Origin: a virus
Direction: 5' to 3' (one strand)
DNA length: 35,477 bases
Virus record (IMG/VR): IMGVR_UViG_3300032288_000941
Location: 1-35,477 of that record
Under the pieces are notes generated by a model. The model saw nothing but the letters and a program-made list of their open reading frames with translations. It was not told the origin of the DNA and made no database searches. Both the position numbers and the translations under genes were made by a program. Position 1 is the stretch's first letter. Each line of letters opens with the position of its first letter. This document shows positions 8,756-13,352 of the stretch, piece after piece.

Positions 8756-8776
8756 TAGGGTAATCCCTGATATACT
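8748..8776 (+). promoter_or_regulatory. Sigma70-type promoter of structured RNA A
   Basis: TTGAAC (8748-8753), 17-base spacer, TATACT (8771-8776). Both boxes are close to consensus and the spacing is ideal. The predicted start near 8782 coincides with the first base-paired residues of the structured RNA below, which supports the promoter. Host RNA polymerase is expected to use it, as no phage polymerase gene is seen. Confidence 0.75.
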
Positions 8777-8781
8777 AGAAC

Positions 8782-8871
8782 CACTTGATCGCACCAAGTG
8801 AAGCCTTTTAGAAGTGGTATAGCCTCGTTTATTCGGGGGTGCGACTATGCCACACCTAAAGGGCTTTTTTT
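8782..8871 (+). ncRNA. Candidate structured RNA A with pseudoknot and intrinsic terminator
   Basis: Hairpin 1 pairs 8782-8787 (CACTTG) with 8795-8800. A long second hairpin pairs 8801-8811 with 8856-8866 (11 bp, one G-U), then 8814-8822 with 8845-8853 (9 bp, one G-U), and probably 8824-8827 with 8834-8837. The loop of hairpin 1 (TCGCACC, 8789-8795) is perfectly complementary to 8838-8844, so a loop-to-bulge pseudoknot is possible. The second hairpin is followed by seven T (8865-8871), the form of an intrinsic terminator. A promoter lies exactly upstream. The AAAGG at 8858-8862, which would be the ribosome site of the next gene, is buried in the stem. It may be a small RNA, or a leader that controls the gene at 8872. 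Confidence 0.65.
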
Positions 8872-9096
8872 ATGTCCATAGAATTGTCTCCAGAAGAACA
8901 GGCAACTATCCGCAGACGGCAACGCCTAGCCATAGCCATCCACCATTGGAAAGGCTCAATCTCTGACCAAGCACTTGGCTTATCAACAGAGAAGAAGAAT
9001 CTCTCAAATCCTTTGTCTATCAGACGGGAAAAGCGTAAACAAAAGAAAAAGACAAAGAAGTTAATGAAAGCCCTTGATACTGGGTTCATTTTCTAA
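8872..9096 (+). CDS. Small basic protein downstream of RNA A
   Basis: A 74-residue, strongly basic protein (MSIELSPEEQATIRRRQRLA...) with a C-terminal Lys/Arg-rich stretch (REKRKQKKKTKK). Residues about 8-40 may form a helix-turn-helix-like fold (SISDQALGLSTEKKNLS). DNA or RNA binding is inferred from charge only. The start ATG directly follows the T-run of the terminator-like hairpin, and its only good ribosome site lies inside that stem, so expression may depend on refolding or readthrough. The end of the gene contains the promoter of structured RNA B. No family recognised. Confidence 0.6.
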   Translation: MSIELSPEEQATIRRRQRLAIAIHHWKGSISDQALGLSTEKKNLSNPLSIRREKRKQKKKTKKLMKALDTGFIF

Positions 9097-9102
9097 TATG
9101 AT
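9074..9102 (+). promoter_or_regulatory. Sigma70-type promoter of structured RNA B
   Basis: TTGATA (9074-9079), 17-base spacer, TATGAT (9097-9102), each one mismatch from consensus. The boxes overlap the last codons of the preceding gene. The predicted start is near 9109, just before the closing helix of the structured RNA. This is one of the best promoters by sequence in the window. Confidence 0.75.
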
Positions 9103-9111
9103 GTGTTCGTC

Positions 9112-9286
9112 AATAGGTGTTAACCAGAATGAGTGTCGGTTCCGCTACCCGACTCCACAGAGGGCAATCCTGTAAACCCCTGTGATGACCGCTTGGAACG
9201 CTGGCTTGAACCCCAGACATAGCCTAGAAGTAGGCTCTCTAAGTGGCAGACACTCTAATCAGCCTTCTGTTAATCTTTATTTTTTT
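9112..9286 (+). ncRNA. Candidate multibranched structured RNA B
   Basis: The closing helix pairs 9120-9129 with 9265-9273 (9 bp with one bulged C) and 9131-9137 (GAGTGTC) with 9249-9255. Inside are four further helices: 9139-9143 with 9195-9199; 9156-9164 with 9177-9184 (8 bp, one bulged A); CTGG 9201-9204 with 9213-9216; and 9221-9226 with 9231-9236 around a GAAG loop. A T-run at 9280-9286 follows the closing helix. With its own promoter, this fits an independent RNA of about 175 bases. It begins with the AATAGGTGTTAAC motif used as a ribosome site by nearby genes, and an 18-codon frame starts at 9129, so a leader peptide is an alternative. I do not recognise an RNA family. Confidence 0.6.
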
Positions 9287-9490
9287 ACCCAATAAAAGCA
9301 TCGGGTAGCCGTCTTGCGCCCAAATGAAACTTAAGTCCCACCCTTACTGATTACCTACTTTGCTATACACGTCCTTTGCTACCTGTATAGATTCCTTAGT
9401 TTTCTATACATTCCAATTTACCTTCTCGTGTGGGTAGGAGGCTCCCACAAATATTCCACAGCACGACTACCCCCTCCCCCCCATACAAAA
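9287..9490. other. Gene-free stretch left of the iterons
   Basis: No convincing reading frame on either strand. It contains a hairpin TGTGGG/CCCACA (9429-9434 with 9444-9449). CTATAC occurs at 9363 and 9404, with its inverted copy GTATAG at 9385-9390. A C-rich tract (9470-9482) lies just before the first iteron. It is probably part of the control/origin region. Confidence 0.5.
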
Positions 9491-9656
9491 GTAAGCACTA
9501 ACTAACATCGAAGTAAGCGCACACTAACTTATGCGGAGTAAGCACTAACTAACTACCATGTTAGTAGTCACTAACTAAGCAAGCAAGTAAGCACACACTA
9601 ACTTAGCAGGTTAGTAGACGCTAACTTGGTGGTAAGTGAGCACTCACTAACTTAGC
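9491..9656. repeat. Seven degenerate iterons, probable origin of replication
   Basis: Seven copies of a GTAAGCACTAACTAAC-type repeat begin at 9491, 9513, 9538, 9561, 9587, 9611 and 9632. Copies 1 and 3 are identical over 16 bases (9491-9506, 9538-9553). Spacing is about 18-27 bases, roughly two helical turns. The last copy holds a palindrome (AGTGAGCACTCACT). An eighth copy lies at 12998-13016. Such arrays bind an initiator at iteron origins. With the adjacent AT-rich stretch and no gene, an origin is the best reading; an operator array is the alternative. The repeats are too short and too evenly spaced for CRISPR. Confidence 0.65.
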
Positions 9657-9897
9657 ATATTAGGGTCATGCACCATAATGCACACACCTATAAACCCATG
9701 CACAATAGTTCACCACTACTAATCATAAGTAATAAAGTATTACAATAGTAATTGACTATCAATATAGGGAAACCGATAGGAATTATTGTAGATAACTTAG
9801 GGTTTGTCCTAGTTACTTTATTGTAGTGGTGACGTTATAGTAGTAGCACTAGGTTATTTAATCTAGTGTGTTTTTAACTAACTTAATAGGCTTTAAC
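9657..9897. other. AT-rich gene-free stretch, probable origin/leader of plus block 1
   Basis: Three ATGCAC boxes at 9668, 9678 and 9698 lie 10 and 20 bases apart, so on one face of the helix. A perfect palindrome GTAATAAAGTATTAC follows at 9729-9743. Next come a weak -35-like TTGACT (9752-9757), the element TCAATATAGGG (9759-9769) and TAGGGTTTGTCCTA (9798-9811), both of which recur at 16110-16130. A hairpin CACTAG/CTAGTG (9847-9852 with 9863-9868) is followed by a T-run just before the first gene. This probably combines DNA unwinding and promoter/leader functions. Confidence 0.5.
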
Positions 9898-10092
9898 ATG
9901 ACAACACTTAATCTCAAAATCTCAGAGTTATCAGAGTTATCAGTAATTTTAGGAAATAGAATTATTGAACTAGAAAATAGCAACACTAGGAATAGTGTAA
10001 TGATAGAGAACATTGTCACCCGTCAACTAACACAAGCAAAATTGATTCTGAGTAATGTAGAGCAGATTCTTTTTAATCATCACACAAGTTAA
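9898..10092 (+). CDS. Small early protein, 64 aa
   Basis: The chosen start at 9898 (MTTLNLKISELSELSVILGN) has AATAGGCTTTAAC just before it, matching the ribosome-site motif of the following genes. An upstream in-frame ATG at 9868 lacks one. The protein is rich in Leu, Ile, Asn and Ser with heptad-like spacing and is probably a helical dimer. It is the first gene of plus block 1, behind the origin-like region, so an early regulatory role is possible. No family recognised. Confidence 0.65.
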   Translation: MTTLNLKISELSELSVILGNRIIELENSNTRNSVMIENIVTRQLTQAKLILSNVEQILFNHHTS

Positions 10093-10168
10093 ATTCTAGG
10101 TTTTTAGCCCTTATCACTAGGGGCTAACGCCCTAGGTATTTTCCTAGGTTATCTTTTAATAGGTGTCA
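10093..10168 (+). promoter_or_regulatory. Intergenic double-hairpin element, copy 1
   Basis: The first hairpin pairs TTAGCCC (10104-10110) with GGGCTAA (10121-10127). The second pairs CCTAGG (10131-10136) with CCTAGG (10143-10148). A T-rich stretch and the initiation motif TTTTAATAGGTGTCACA follow, before the ATG at 10171. It shares layout with the copies at 10477, 11185 and 11897. Possible roles are a weak terminator/attenuator, a processing site or translational control. Confidence 0.65.
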
Positions 10169-10170
10169 CA

Positions 10171-10476
10171 ATGGATAAAACAACACAATCCCTAGAATCT
10201 CTTAATCGTGCTAAACAAGGGGATTCCTTACTTAACTATCAAACTATCCTTAGTGGTTTTGCATCCAAGGGTATCGCACACAATGACATTATCCCTAGGG
10301 AAAACGTGTTTACCTATAAAGCATGGTTAGCCTTAGGGCGTCAAGTTAGAAAAGGGGAAACGGGTGTTAAATGCGTTACTTGGATAGATACAGAATCCAA
10401 GGAAACGGGTAAACCTAGCAAGTTAGTGCGTAGCGTATCGGTTTTTCACGTTTCACAAACTGATTCTATACAGTAA
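10171..10476 (+). CDS. ArdC N-terminal-domain-like protein
   Basis: A 101-residue protein. Residues about 40-75 (VFTYKAWLALGRQVRKGETG, then VKCVTWI) match the signature of the ArdC N-terminal domain, a single-stranded DNA-binding module found in plasmid antirestriction and TraC primase-type proteins. The ArdC C-terminal metalloprotease-like domain is absent, so this is a stand-alone domain. It may protect or coat incoming DNA, or act in replication. It is flanked on both sides by the recurring double-hairpin elements. Confidence 0.75.
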   Translation: MDKTTQSLESLNRAKQGDSLLNYQTILSGFASKGIAHNDIIPRENVFTYKAWLALGRQVRKGETGVKCVTWIDTESKETGKPSKLVRSVSVFHVSQTDSIQ

Positions 10477-10568
10477 AGCATAGACTGTAAGCCCTTGGTT
10501 AACTCTAGGGGCTTATGGCCTAGGTTTCACAATCTAGGGTTTTAATCAATCTTTTTTTAATAGGTGTT
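10477..10568 (+). promoter_or_regulatory. Intergenic double-hairpin element, copy 2
   Basis: TAAGCCC (10488-10494) pairs with GGGCTTA (10509-10515). CCTAG (10519-10523) pairs with CTAGG (10534-10538). Two T-runs and AATAGGTGTTAC lead to the ATG at 10571. Relative to copy 1 the first stem has the bases TA and AT swapped on both arms, so pairing is kept. Confidence 0.65.
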
Positions 10569-10570
10569 AC

Positions 10571-10816
10571 ATGACTAATCAACAAATTAAAGCATTGCAA
10601 AGCATAGGTAAGGGAATCATAGAATCGGCTAATCTTAGCCCTACTGGTGCACCAAGTGGCATTATTTATAGTGCACTAATGGGGCATGGTGCTAGTCTTA
10701 ACCAGTTCAATTCAATTATGGATACTCTGGTTAAACACGGGTTTTTAACGCATGACTATGATTGTCATGTTTACCATGCTACACCTAGTGGCCTTGCATG
10801 GGCTAACAAGGTATAA
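10571..10816 (+). CDS. Winged-helix-like small protein
   Basis: An 81-residue protein. The pattern GAPSGIIYSALMGHGASLNQ, then FNSIMDTLVKHGFLT and a beta-like segment ending in Thr-Pro-x-Gly, resembles a small winged helix (helix-turn-helix followed by a hairpin wing). Such proteins usually bind DNA. It belongs to the early block and is preceded by a double-hairpin element and the AATAGGTGTTAC initiation motif. It is a candidate regulator of early or middle genes, but the fold is inferred by eye and no family is named. Confidence 0.6.
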   Translation: MTNQQIKALQSIGKGIIESANLSPTGAPSGIIYSALMGHGASLNQFNSIMDTLVKHGFLTHDYDCHVYHATPSGLAWANKV

Positions 10817-10894
10817 CAAGGGTTTATCCCTATTGTTTAGGGGCTAACAATCCCTAAACTATCAATCTCAATCAACTAACTAAATAGGTGTTAA
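10817..10894 (+). promoter_or_regulatory. Intergenic hairpin element, divergent copy 3
   Basis: TTTAGGG (10836-10842) pairs perfectly with CCCTAAA (10852-10858). The surrounding sequence keeps GGGGCTAAC and the AATAGGTGTTAACA motif before the ATG at 10897, but the usual first stem is degraded and no T-run follows. It is a variant member of the family. Confidence 0.5.
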
Positions 10895-10896
10895 CA

Positions 10897-11076
10897 ATGA
10901 AAATTACTGAACAAAAAAACGGGAATTACACTACATTCGAGCGCATTGCATACAATGGTTACTACATAGTCAAACTGTATAAAAACGGGCAACTATGCGA
11001 CAAAATAATGGCCGATACTTACTCTGGTGCAAGGGATTACCTAAAATCATTTAATCTATTGGCTAAAAACTCTTAA
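10897..11076 (+). CDS. Small hypothetical early protein, 59 aa
   Basis: The start at 10897 (MKITEQKNGNYTTFERIAYN) is favoured over an in-frame codon at 10888 because it sits right after AATAGGTGTTAACA. The sequence alternates charged and aromatic residues and looks like a small beta-sheet protein followed by a helix (SGARDYLKSFNLLAKNS). No family recognised. The next gene follows after 12 bases without a hairpin element. Confidence 0.65.
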   Translation: MKITEQKNGNYTTFERIAYNGYYIVKLYKNGQLCDKIMADTYSGARDYLKSFNLLAKNS

Positions 11077-11088
11077 TAGGTGTTAATT

Positions 11089-11184
11089 ATGCGTCAATTC
11101 TTATATGAAACCCTTTGTGGCCTTGTTTTTTGTATAGCATGGGTTACCCTACTGCTTGCATACTTTGATTGTTTAACATTCTAA
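11089..11184 (+). CDS. Single-pass membrane micropeptide, 31 aa
   Basis: A 31-codon frame, starting MRQFLYETLCGLVFCIAWVT, with one clear hydrophobic helix (residues 9-26) and a short polar end. The AATAGGTGTTAATT motif immediately before ATG is the same initiation signal as in the neighbours. The gene lies between two accepted genes in the same direction. It probably inserts in the inner membrane. Its function is unknown; phage micropeptides of this type often affect host envelope or transport proteins. Confidence 0.6.
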   Translation: MRQFLYETLCGLVFCIAWVTLLLAYFDCLTF

Positions 11185-11258
11185 TTTTTAGACTGCTAAC
11201 CCTTTTAACTAGGGGTTAGTGGCCTAGGAATTTCCCTAGGGTTTTTTAATAGGTGTCA
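11185..11258 (+). promoter_or_regulatory. Intergenic double-hairpin element, copy 4
   Basis: CTAACCC (11196-11202) pairs with GGGTTAG (11213-11219). CCTAGG (11223-11228) pairs with CCTAGG (11235-11240), followed by six T and AATAGGTGTCAAT before the ATG at 11261. The first stem differs from copies 1 and 2 on both arms (AGCCC/GGGCT replaced by AACCC/GGGTT). Confidence 0.7.
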
Positions 11259-11260
11259 AT

Positions 11261-11896
11261 ATGAAATTTTCAGTTATGCGTAAAGAGTTAAAAGCCCTTA
11301 ATCGTTTTAGTTCTACTAAGGATATGCGTTATTACTTATGCGGTATCCATGTAGTGCAAAATAATCGGGGCACTTATCTAGAATCTACAAACGGGCATAT
11401 GCTAGGGCGTTTGTTGATAGATGACGCACCAAGGGAAAAATCTAGCGTTATTATCGGTAATGACGCACTAAAAGCCCTTATTGGAACTGCTAAAAATGCC
11501 AATGAAATATTGCATTTCACTATTGACGGCGTAAAAATTCACGTTATAACGCCTACTGGTGAGCAAACATTCCAAGCATTAGACGGGAATTTTCCCGATT
11601 GCGATAGAGTGTTGCCCTTAGTCTTAAAAGATGATGATATTGCGCCCGCTTGCTATAACCCTGAATACGTATTGGCATTTCACCAAGCGGCGCAAGATAT
11701 AAAAGAGAGCAAAAAAGGCGCAACGCCTACTGTATCCATTTTGCAACGGGGCAACAATAGTGGCCTGGTTAATATCGGGGTTGATAACTTTATCGGCGTT
11801 ATTATGCCCATGCGTGACGGCGGCGGCGTATCAATTCCACAATGGTGTTTTAAACCTACTGTTAAGCCCGTAGAGACTGAGACGGCAACGGCTTAA
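11261..11896 (+). CDS. Shortened DnaN-like sliding clamp protein
   Basis: A 211-residue homologue of the bacterial DNA polymerase III beta subunit. Residues 21-30 (DMRYYLCGI) and STNGHMLGRL match the DVRYYLNG and TDGHRLA boxes of clamp domain II. LDGNFPDCDRVLP matches the end of domain II. YNPEYVLAFHQAA and FIGVIMPMRD match the C-terminal half of domain III (VSYVLDVLNAL, YVVMPMRL). Domain I and roughly the first half of domain III are missing; DnaN is normally about 366 residues. It may form a different ring, or compete with the host clamp for its partners. No phage polymerase is present to use it. Confidence 0.8.
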   Translation: MKFSVMRKELKALNRFSSTKDMRYYLCGIHVVQNNRGTYLESTNGHMLGRLLIDDAPREKSSVIIGNDALKALIGTAKNANEILHFTIDGVKIHVITPTGEQTFQALDGNFPDCDRVLPLVLKDDDIAPACYNPEYVLAFHQAAQDIKESKKGATPTVSILQRGNNSGLVNIGVDNFIGVIMPMRDGGGVSIPQWCFKPTVKPVETETATA

Positions 11897-11988
11897 TCCC
11901 TGAGACTGTAAACCCTTAGAAATAGGGGTTTATGGCCTATGCCTTAGTTCTAGGGCATGGGGTTTTTTAATCTTTTTAATGGGTGTAA
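11897..11988 (+). promoter_or_regulatory. Intergenic double-hairpin element, copy 5
   Basis: TAAACCC (11909-11915) pairs with GGGTTTA (11926-11932). ATGCC (11939-11943) pairs with GGCAT (11954-11958). T-runs and AATGGGTGTAAAT lead to the ATG at 11991. Both stems differ in sequence from the other copies yet keep pairing, which argues for a selected RNA structure. Confidence 0.7.
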
Positions 11989-11990
11989 AT

Positions 11991-12269
11991 ATGATAAAAG
12001 AAAACGACTTCACACGGGTAAAAAATGACATCAACGGGAATCCCCGTCATGTATGCCATTTTCTAAACCTAAATTGTCCTAAAGAGTTAAACGCTAACCC
12101 TTGGATTGACGTTAGTCAAAAATATAACTTAGCACTTGCAAGGGCTAAAACTCTTGGTGGCCGTAAATTCCACAACAAACAATATGGCGGCGGTATTGTT
12201 TTCCAATGCTATAACTTGCGGGACTTGTGCGAAAGAATCAACGAATTGACTGAGGGAGTTACAGCATGA
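11991..12269 (+). CDS. Small early protein, 92 aa
   Basis: The start at 11991 (MIKENDFTRVKNDINGNPRH) is chosen because the earlier in-frame ATG at 11979 lies inside the initiation motif. The protein is basic with Arg, Lys, Asn and Tyr and two Cys in the first half (VCHFLNLNC). It looks like a mixed alpha/beta domain ending in a helix (NLRDLCERINELTEGV). The stop overlaps the next start (ATGA), so the two genes are coupled. I do not recognise a family, though DNA or RNA contact is plausible from charge. Confidence 0.65.
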   Translation: MIKENDFTRVKNDINGNPRHVCHFLNLNCPKELNANPWIDVSQKYNLALARAKTLGGRKFHNKQYGGGIVFQCYNLRDLCERINELTEGVTA

Positions 12270-12541
12270 ATACAACTCTGGAAAACAACCCTTTAGAGTG
12301 GCAGCCTTTGTGGGATGCCATGCAATCAAACCCGAATGATTGGATACCTACAACGGAAAAAATGTATTGGGAGATGTTAGAGGTTTTGCCGCCTAGGGCA
12401 ATGATTAGACGGGCTTTTTTAGTAGGTGAAGCACACAGCGACAATGCAGAGGGATACCCTATTTATGCTTGCTTTAAAAAATTGGGTGACGAATATTTTG
12501 CCCGCTACCTAACTTTAGAGCAATTCAGGGGCATATTTTGA
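12266..12541 (+). CDS. DUF1419-like protein
   Basis: A 91-residue protein. The segment YWEMLEVLPPRAM followed by FLVGEAHSDNAEGYPIYACF and YLTLEQFRG resembles DUF1419 proteins of plasmids and phages, which have a YMLxVLPP core and a downstream Phe/Cys region. It is coupled to the previous gene by an ATGA overlap. The biochemical role of that family is unknown. The resemblance is based on motif memory and is moderate. A frame of 17 hydrophobic codons starting TTG at 12539 follows but is too weak to call. Confidence 0.65.
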   Translation: MNTTLENNPLEWQPLWDAMQSNPNDWIPTTEKMYWEMLEVLPPRAMIRRAFLVGEAHSDNAEGYPIYACFKKLGDEYFARYLTLEQFRGIF

Positions 12542-12605
12542 TTTATGCCACTATTGCTTTAATCTTACAAATCATTCTCAAACGCAAATAAAAAGGAGTT
12601 AATAA

Positions 12606-12818
12606 ATGAAAACAGTTTCTATCGGTTTTACCCGTGATGATGGGGATTTTGCCCTATTTGCCACACTTAACAATTTAGATGAATACTTTAATAGTCATGA
12701 TTTTAAAGAGTTAATTCACGCTGTTGCATCTGAATTGCAAGTGGCAACAAACATGAAAGTAGAAATTCTAGAACGGGAAGATGCACCTAGTTATGTAACT
12801 ATGAATTGTGAGGTTTAA
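12606..12818 (+). CDS. Small hypothetical protein, 70 aa
   Basis: An acidic alpha/beta protein starting MKTVSIGFTRDDGDFALFAT. A strong AAGGAG site lies 7 bases before ATG, unlike the AGGTGT motif of the preceding genes. The layout of beta-strand, acidic loop, helix (DFKELIHAVASELQVATNM) and beta-strand could be a small ferredoxin-like fold. No family recognised. It is followed after one base by the next start. Confidence 0.6.
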   Translation: MKTVSIGFTRDDGDFALFATLNNLDEYFNSHDFKELIHAVASELQVATNMKVEILEREDAPSYVTMNCEV

Positions 12819-12819
12819 C

Positions 12820-12996
12820 ATGGAAATAAATGAACACTATGCGGATAACTTAGCAAACCTCACGGAAGACGAATTGTGGCAAGTTTCCCGATACATTGCC
12901 GACCATGTGACCTATGAGATTAAAAGCGGAAAAACGCCCGATAAACATACAATTTTCTGGGCATTAGATGCAATTCTTGGAGGAGCACTAGAATAA
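12820..12996 (+). CDS. Small acidic protein, 58 aa
   Basis: Start MEINEHYADNLANLTEDELW at 12820, with GAGG six bases upstream inside the end of the previous gene. An in-frame GTG at 12808 would overlap that gene and lacks such a site. The protein is mostly helical and acidic. It is the last gene of plus block 1 and is followed by an iteron copy and a terminator. Function unknown. Confidence 0.6.
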   Translation: MEINEHYADNLANLTEDELWQVSRYIADHVTYEIKSGKTPDKHTIFWALDAILGGALE

Positions 12997-12997
12997 G

Positions 12998-13016
12998 TTA
13001 GTAAGCACTCACTTAC
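12998..13016. repeat. Isolated extra copy of the iteron
   Basis: TTAGTAAGCACTCACTTAC matches the repeats at 9491-9656 and is itself an inverted repeat (GTAAG/CTTAC arms). It lies directly against the terminator at the end of plus block 1, about 3.3 kb from the array. It may be a distant initiator-binding site that allows DNA looping, or a leftover copy. Confidence 0.6.
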
Positions 13017-13017
13017 C

Positions 13018-13037
13018 ACCGCCTTCGGGCGGTTTTT
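13018..13037 (+). terminator. Intrinsic terminator of plus block 1
   Basis: ACCGCC (13018-13023), loop TTCG, GGCGGT (13028-13033), then a T-run to 13037. This is a GC-rich six-pair stem with a stable TTCG loop. It ends the plus-strand transcript between the converging plus and minus blocks. The stretch 13038-13136 beyond it shows no gene. Confidence 0.9.
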
Positions 13038-13136
13038 CTTTGCCTATTTTTAAGCCATATAAGCCCCAATGACGCCACCACCATAGCGCCCTAAAATTTT
13101 GAGAGCCTTCTAGGGGTGTTTTAATGCGTTTTAGCC

Positions 13137-13352
13137 CTATTCGTGCGGGTATTTGTCGGTGCTGGAAACAGTCACCAAGCCGATGTGCTTCAAATCCATC
13201 TCAGTATTAAGCCCTAAATTCCAAAAATGTGCGCCCCACATTACGCAAATTCTTGCGCCTTCTGAGATGTTACCGCCTCCAATGGTTCGCATAATCTCCC
13301 GTTCTTTCTCTGAGAATCGGATTAGGTTATGTTTTGGCTCTGGTTTTGTCAT
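13137..13352 (-). CDS. Small hypothetical protein, 71 aa
   Basis: Starts MTKPEPKHNLIRFSEKEREI and overlaps the resolvase gene by 26 bases. The core NISEGARICVMWGAHFWNLG is well formed and looks like a short helical DNA-binding or accessory domain of the kind seen downstream of phage resolvases. No established function. It is the last gene of the minus-strand replication block and ends with TAG at 13137-13139. Confidence 0.65.
   Translation of the reverse strand: MTKPEPKHNLIRFSEKEREIMRTIGGGNISEGARICVMWGAHFWNLGLNTEMDLKHIGLVTVSSTDKYPHE

Noticed and set aside
9129-9185. 18-codon peptide in RNA B
   Set aside because: The AGGTGT motif lies farther from ATG than in the other genes, and the frame lies within the stems of a better-supported RNA fold.
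9111-9290. tRNA or tmRNA gene
   Set aside because: Some stretches (GGCTTGAACCCC and neighbouring stems) recall a T-arm, but no standard cloverleaf or CCA-compatible acceptor forms on either strand.
9491-9656. CRISPR array
   Set aside because: Repeats are degenerate and only 16-20 bases, and the spacing leaves no unique spacers.
12129-12444. Minus-strand frames opposite the early genes
   Set aside because: No ribosome sites, and they run antisense to coupled genes.
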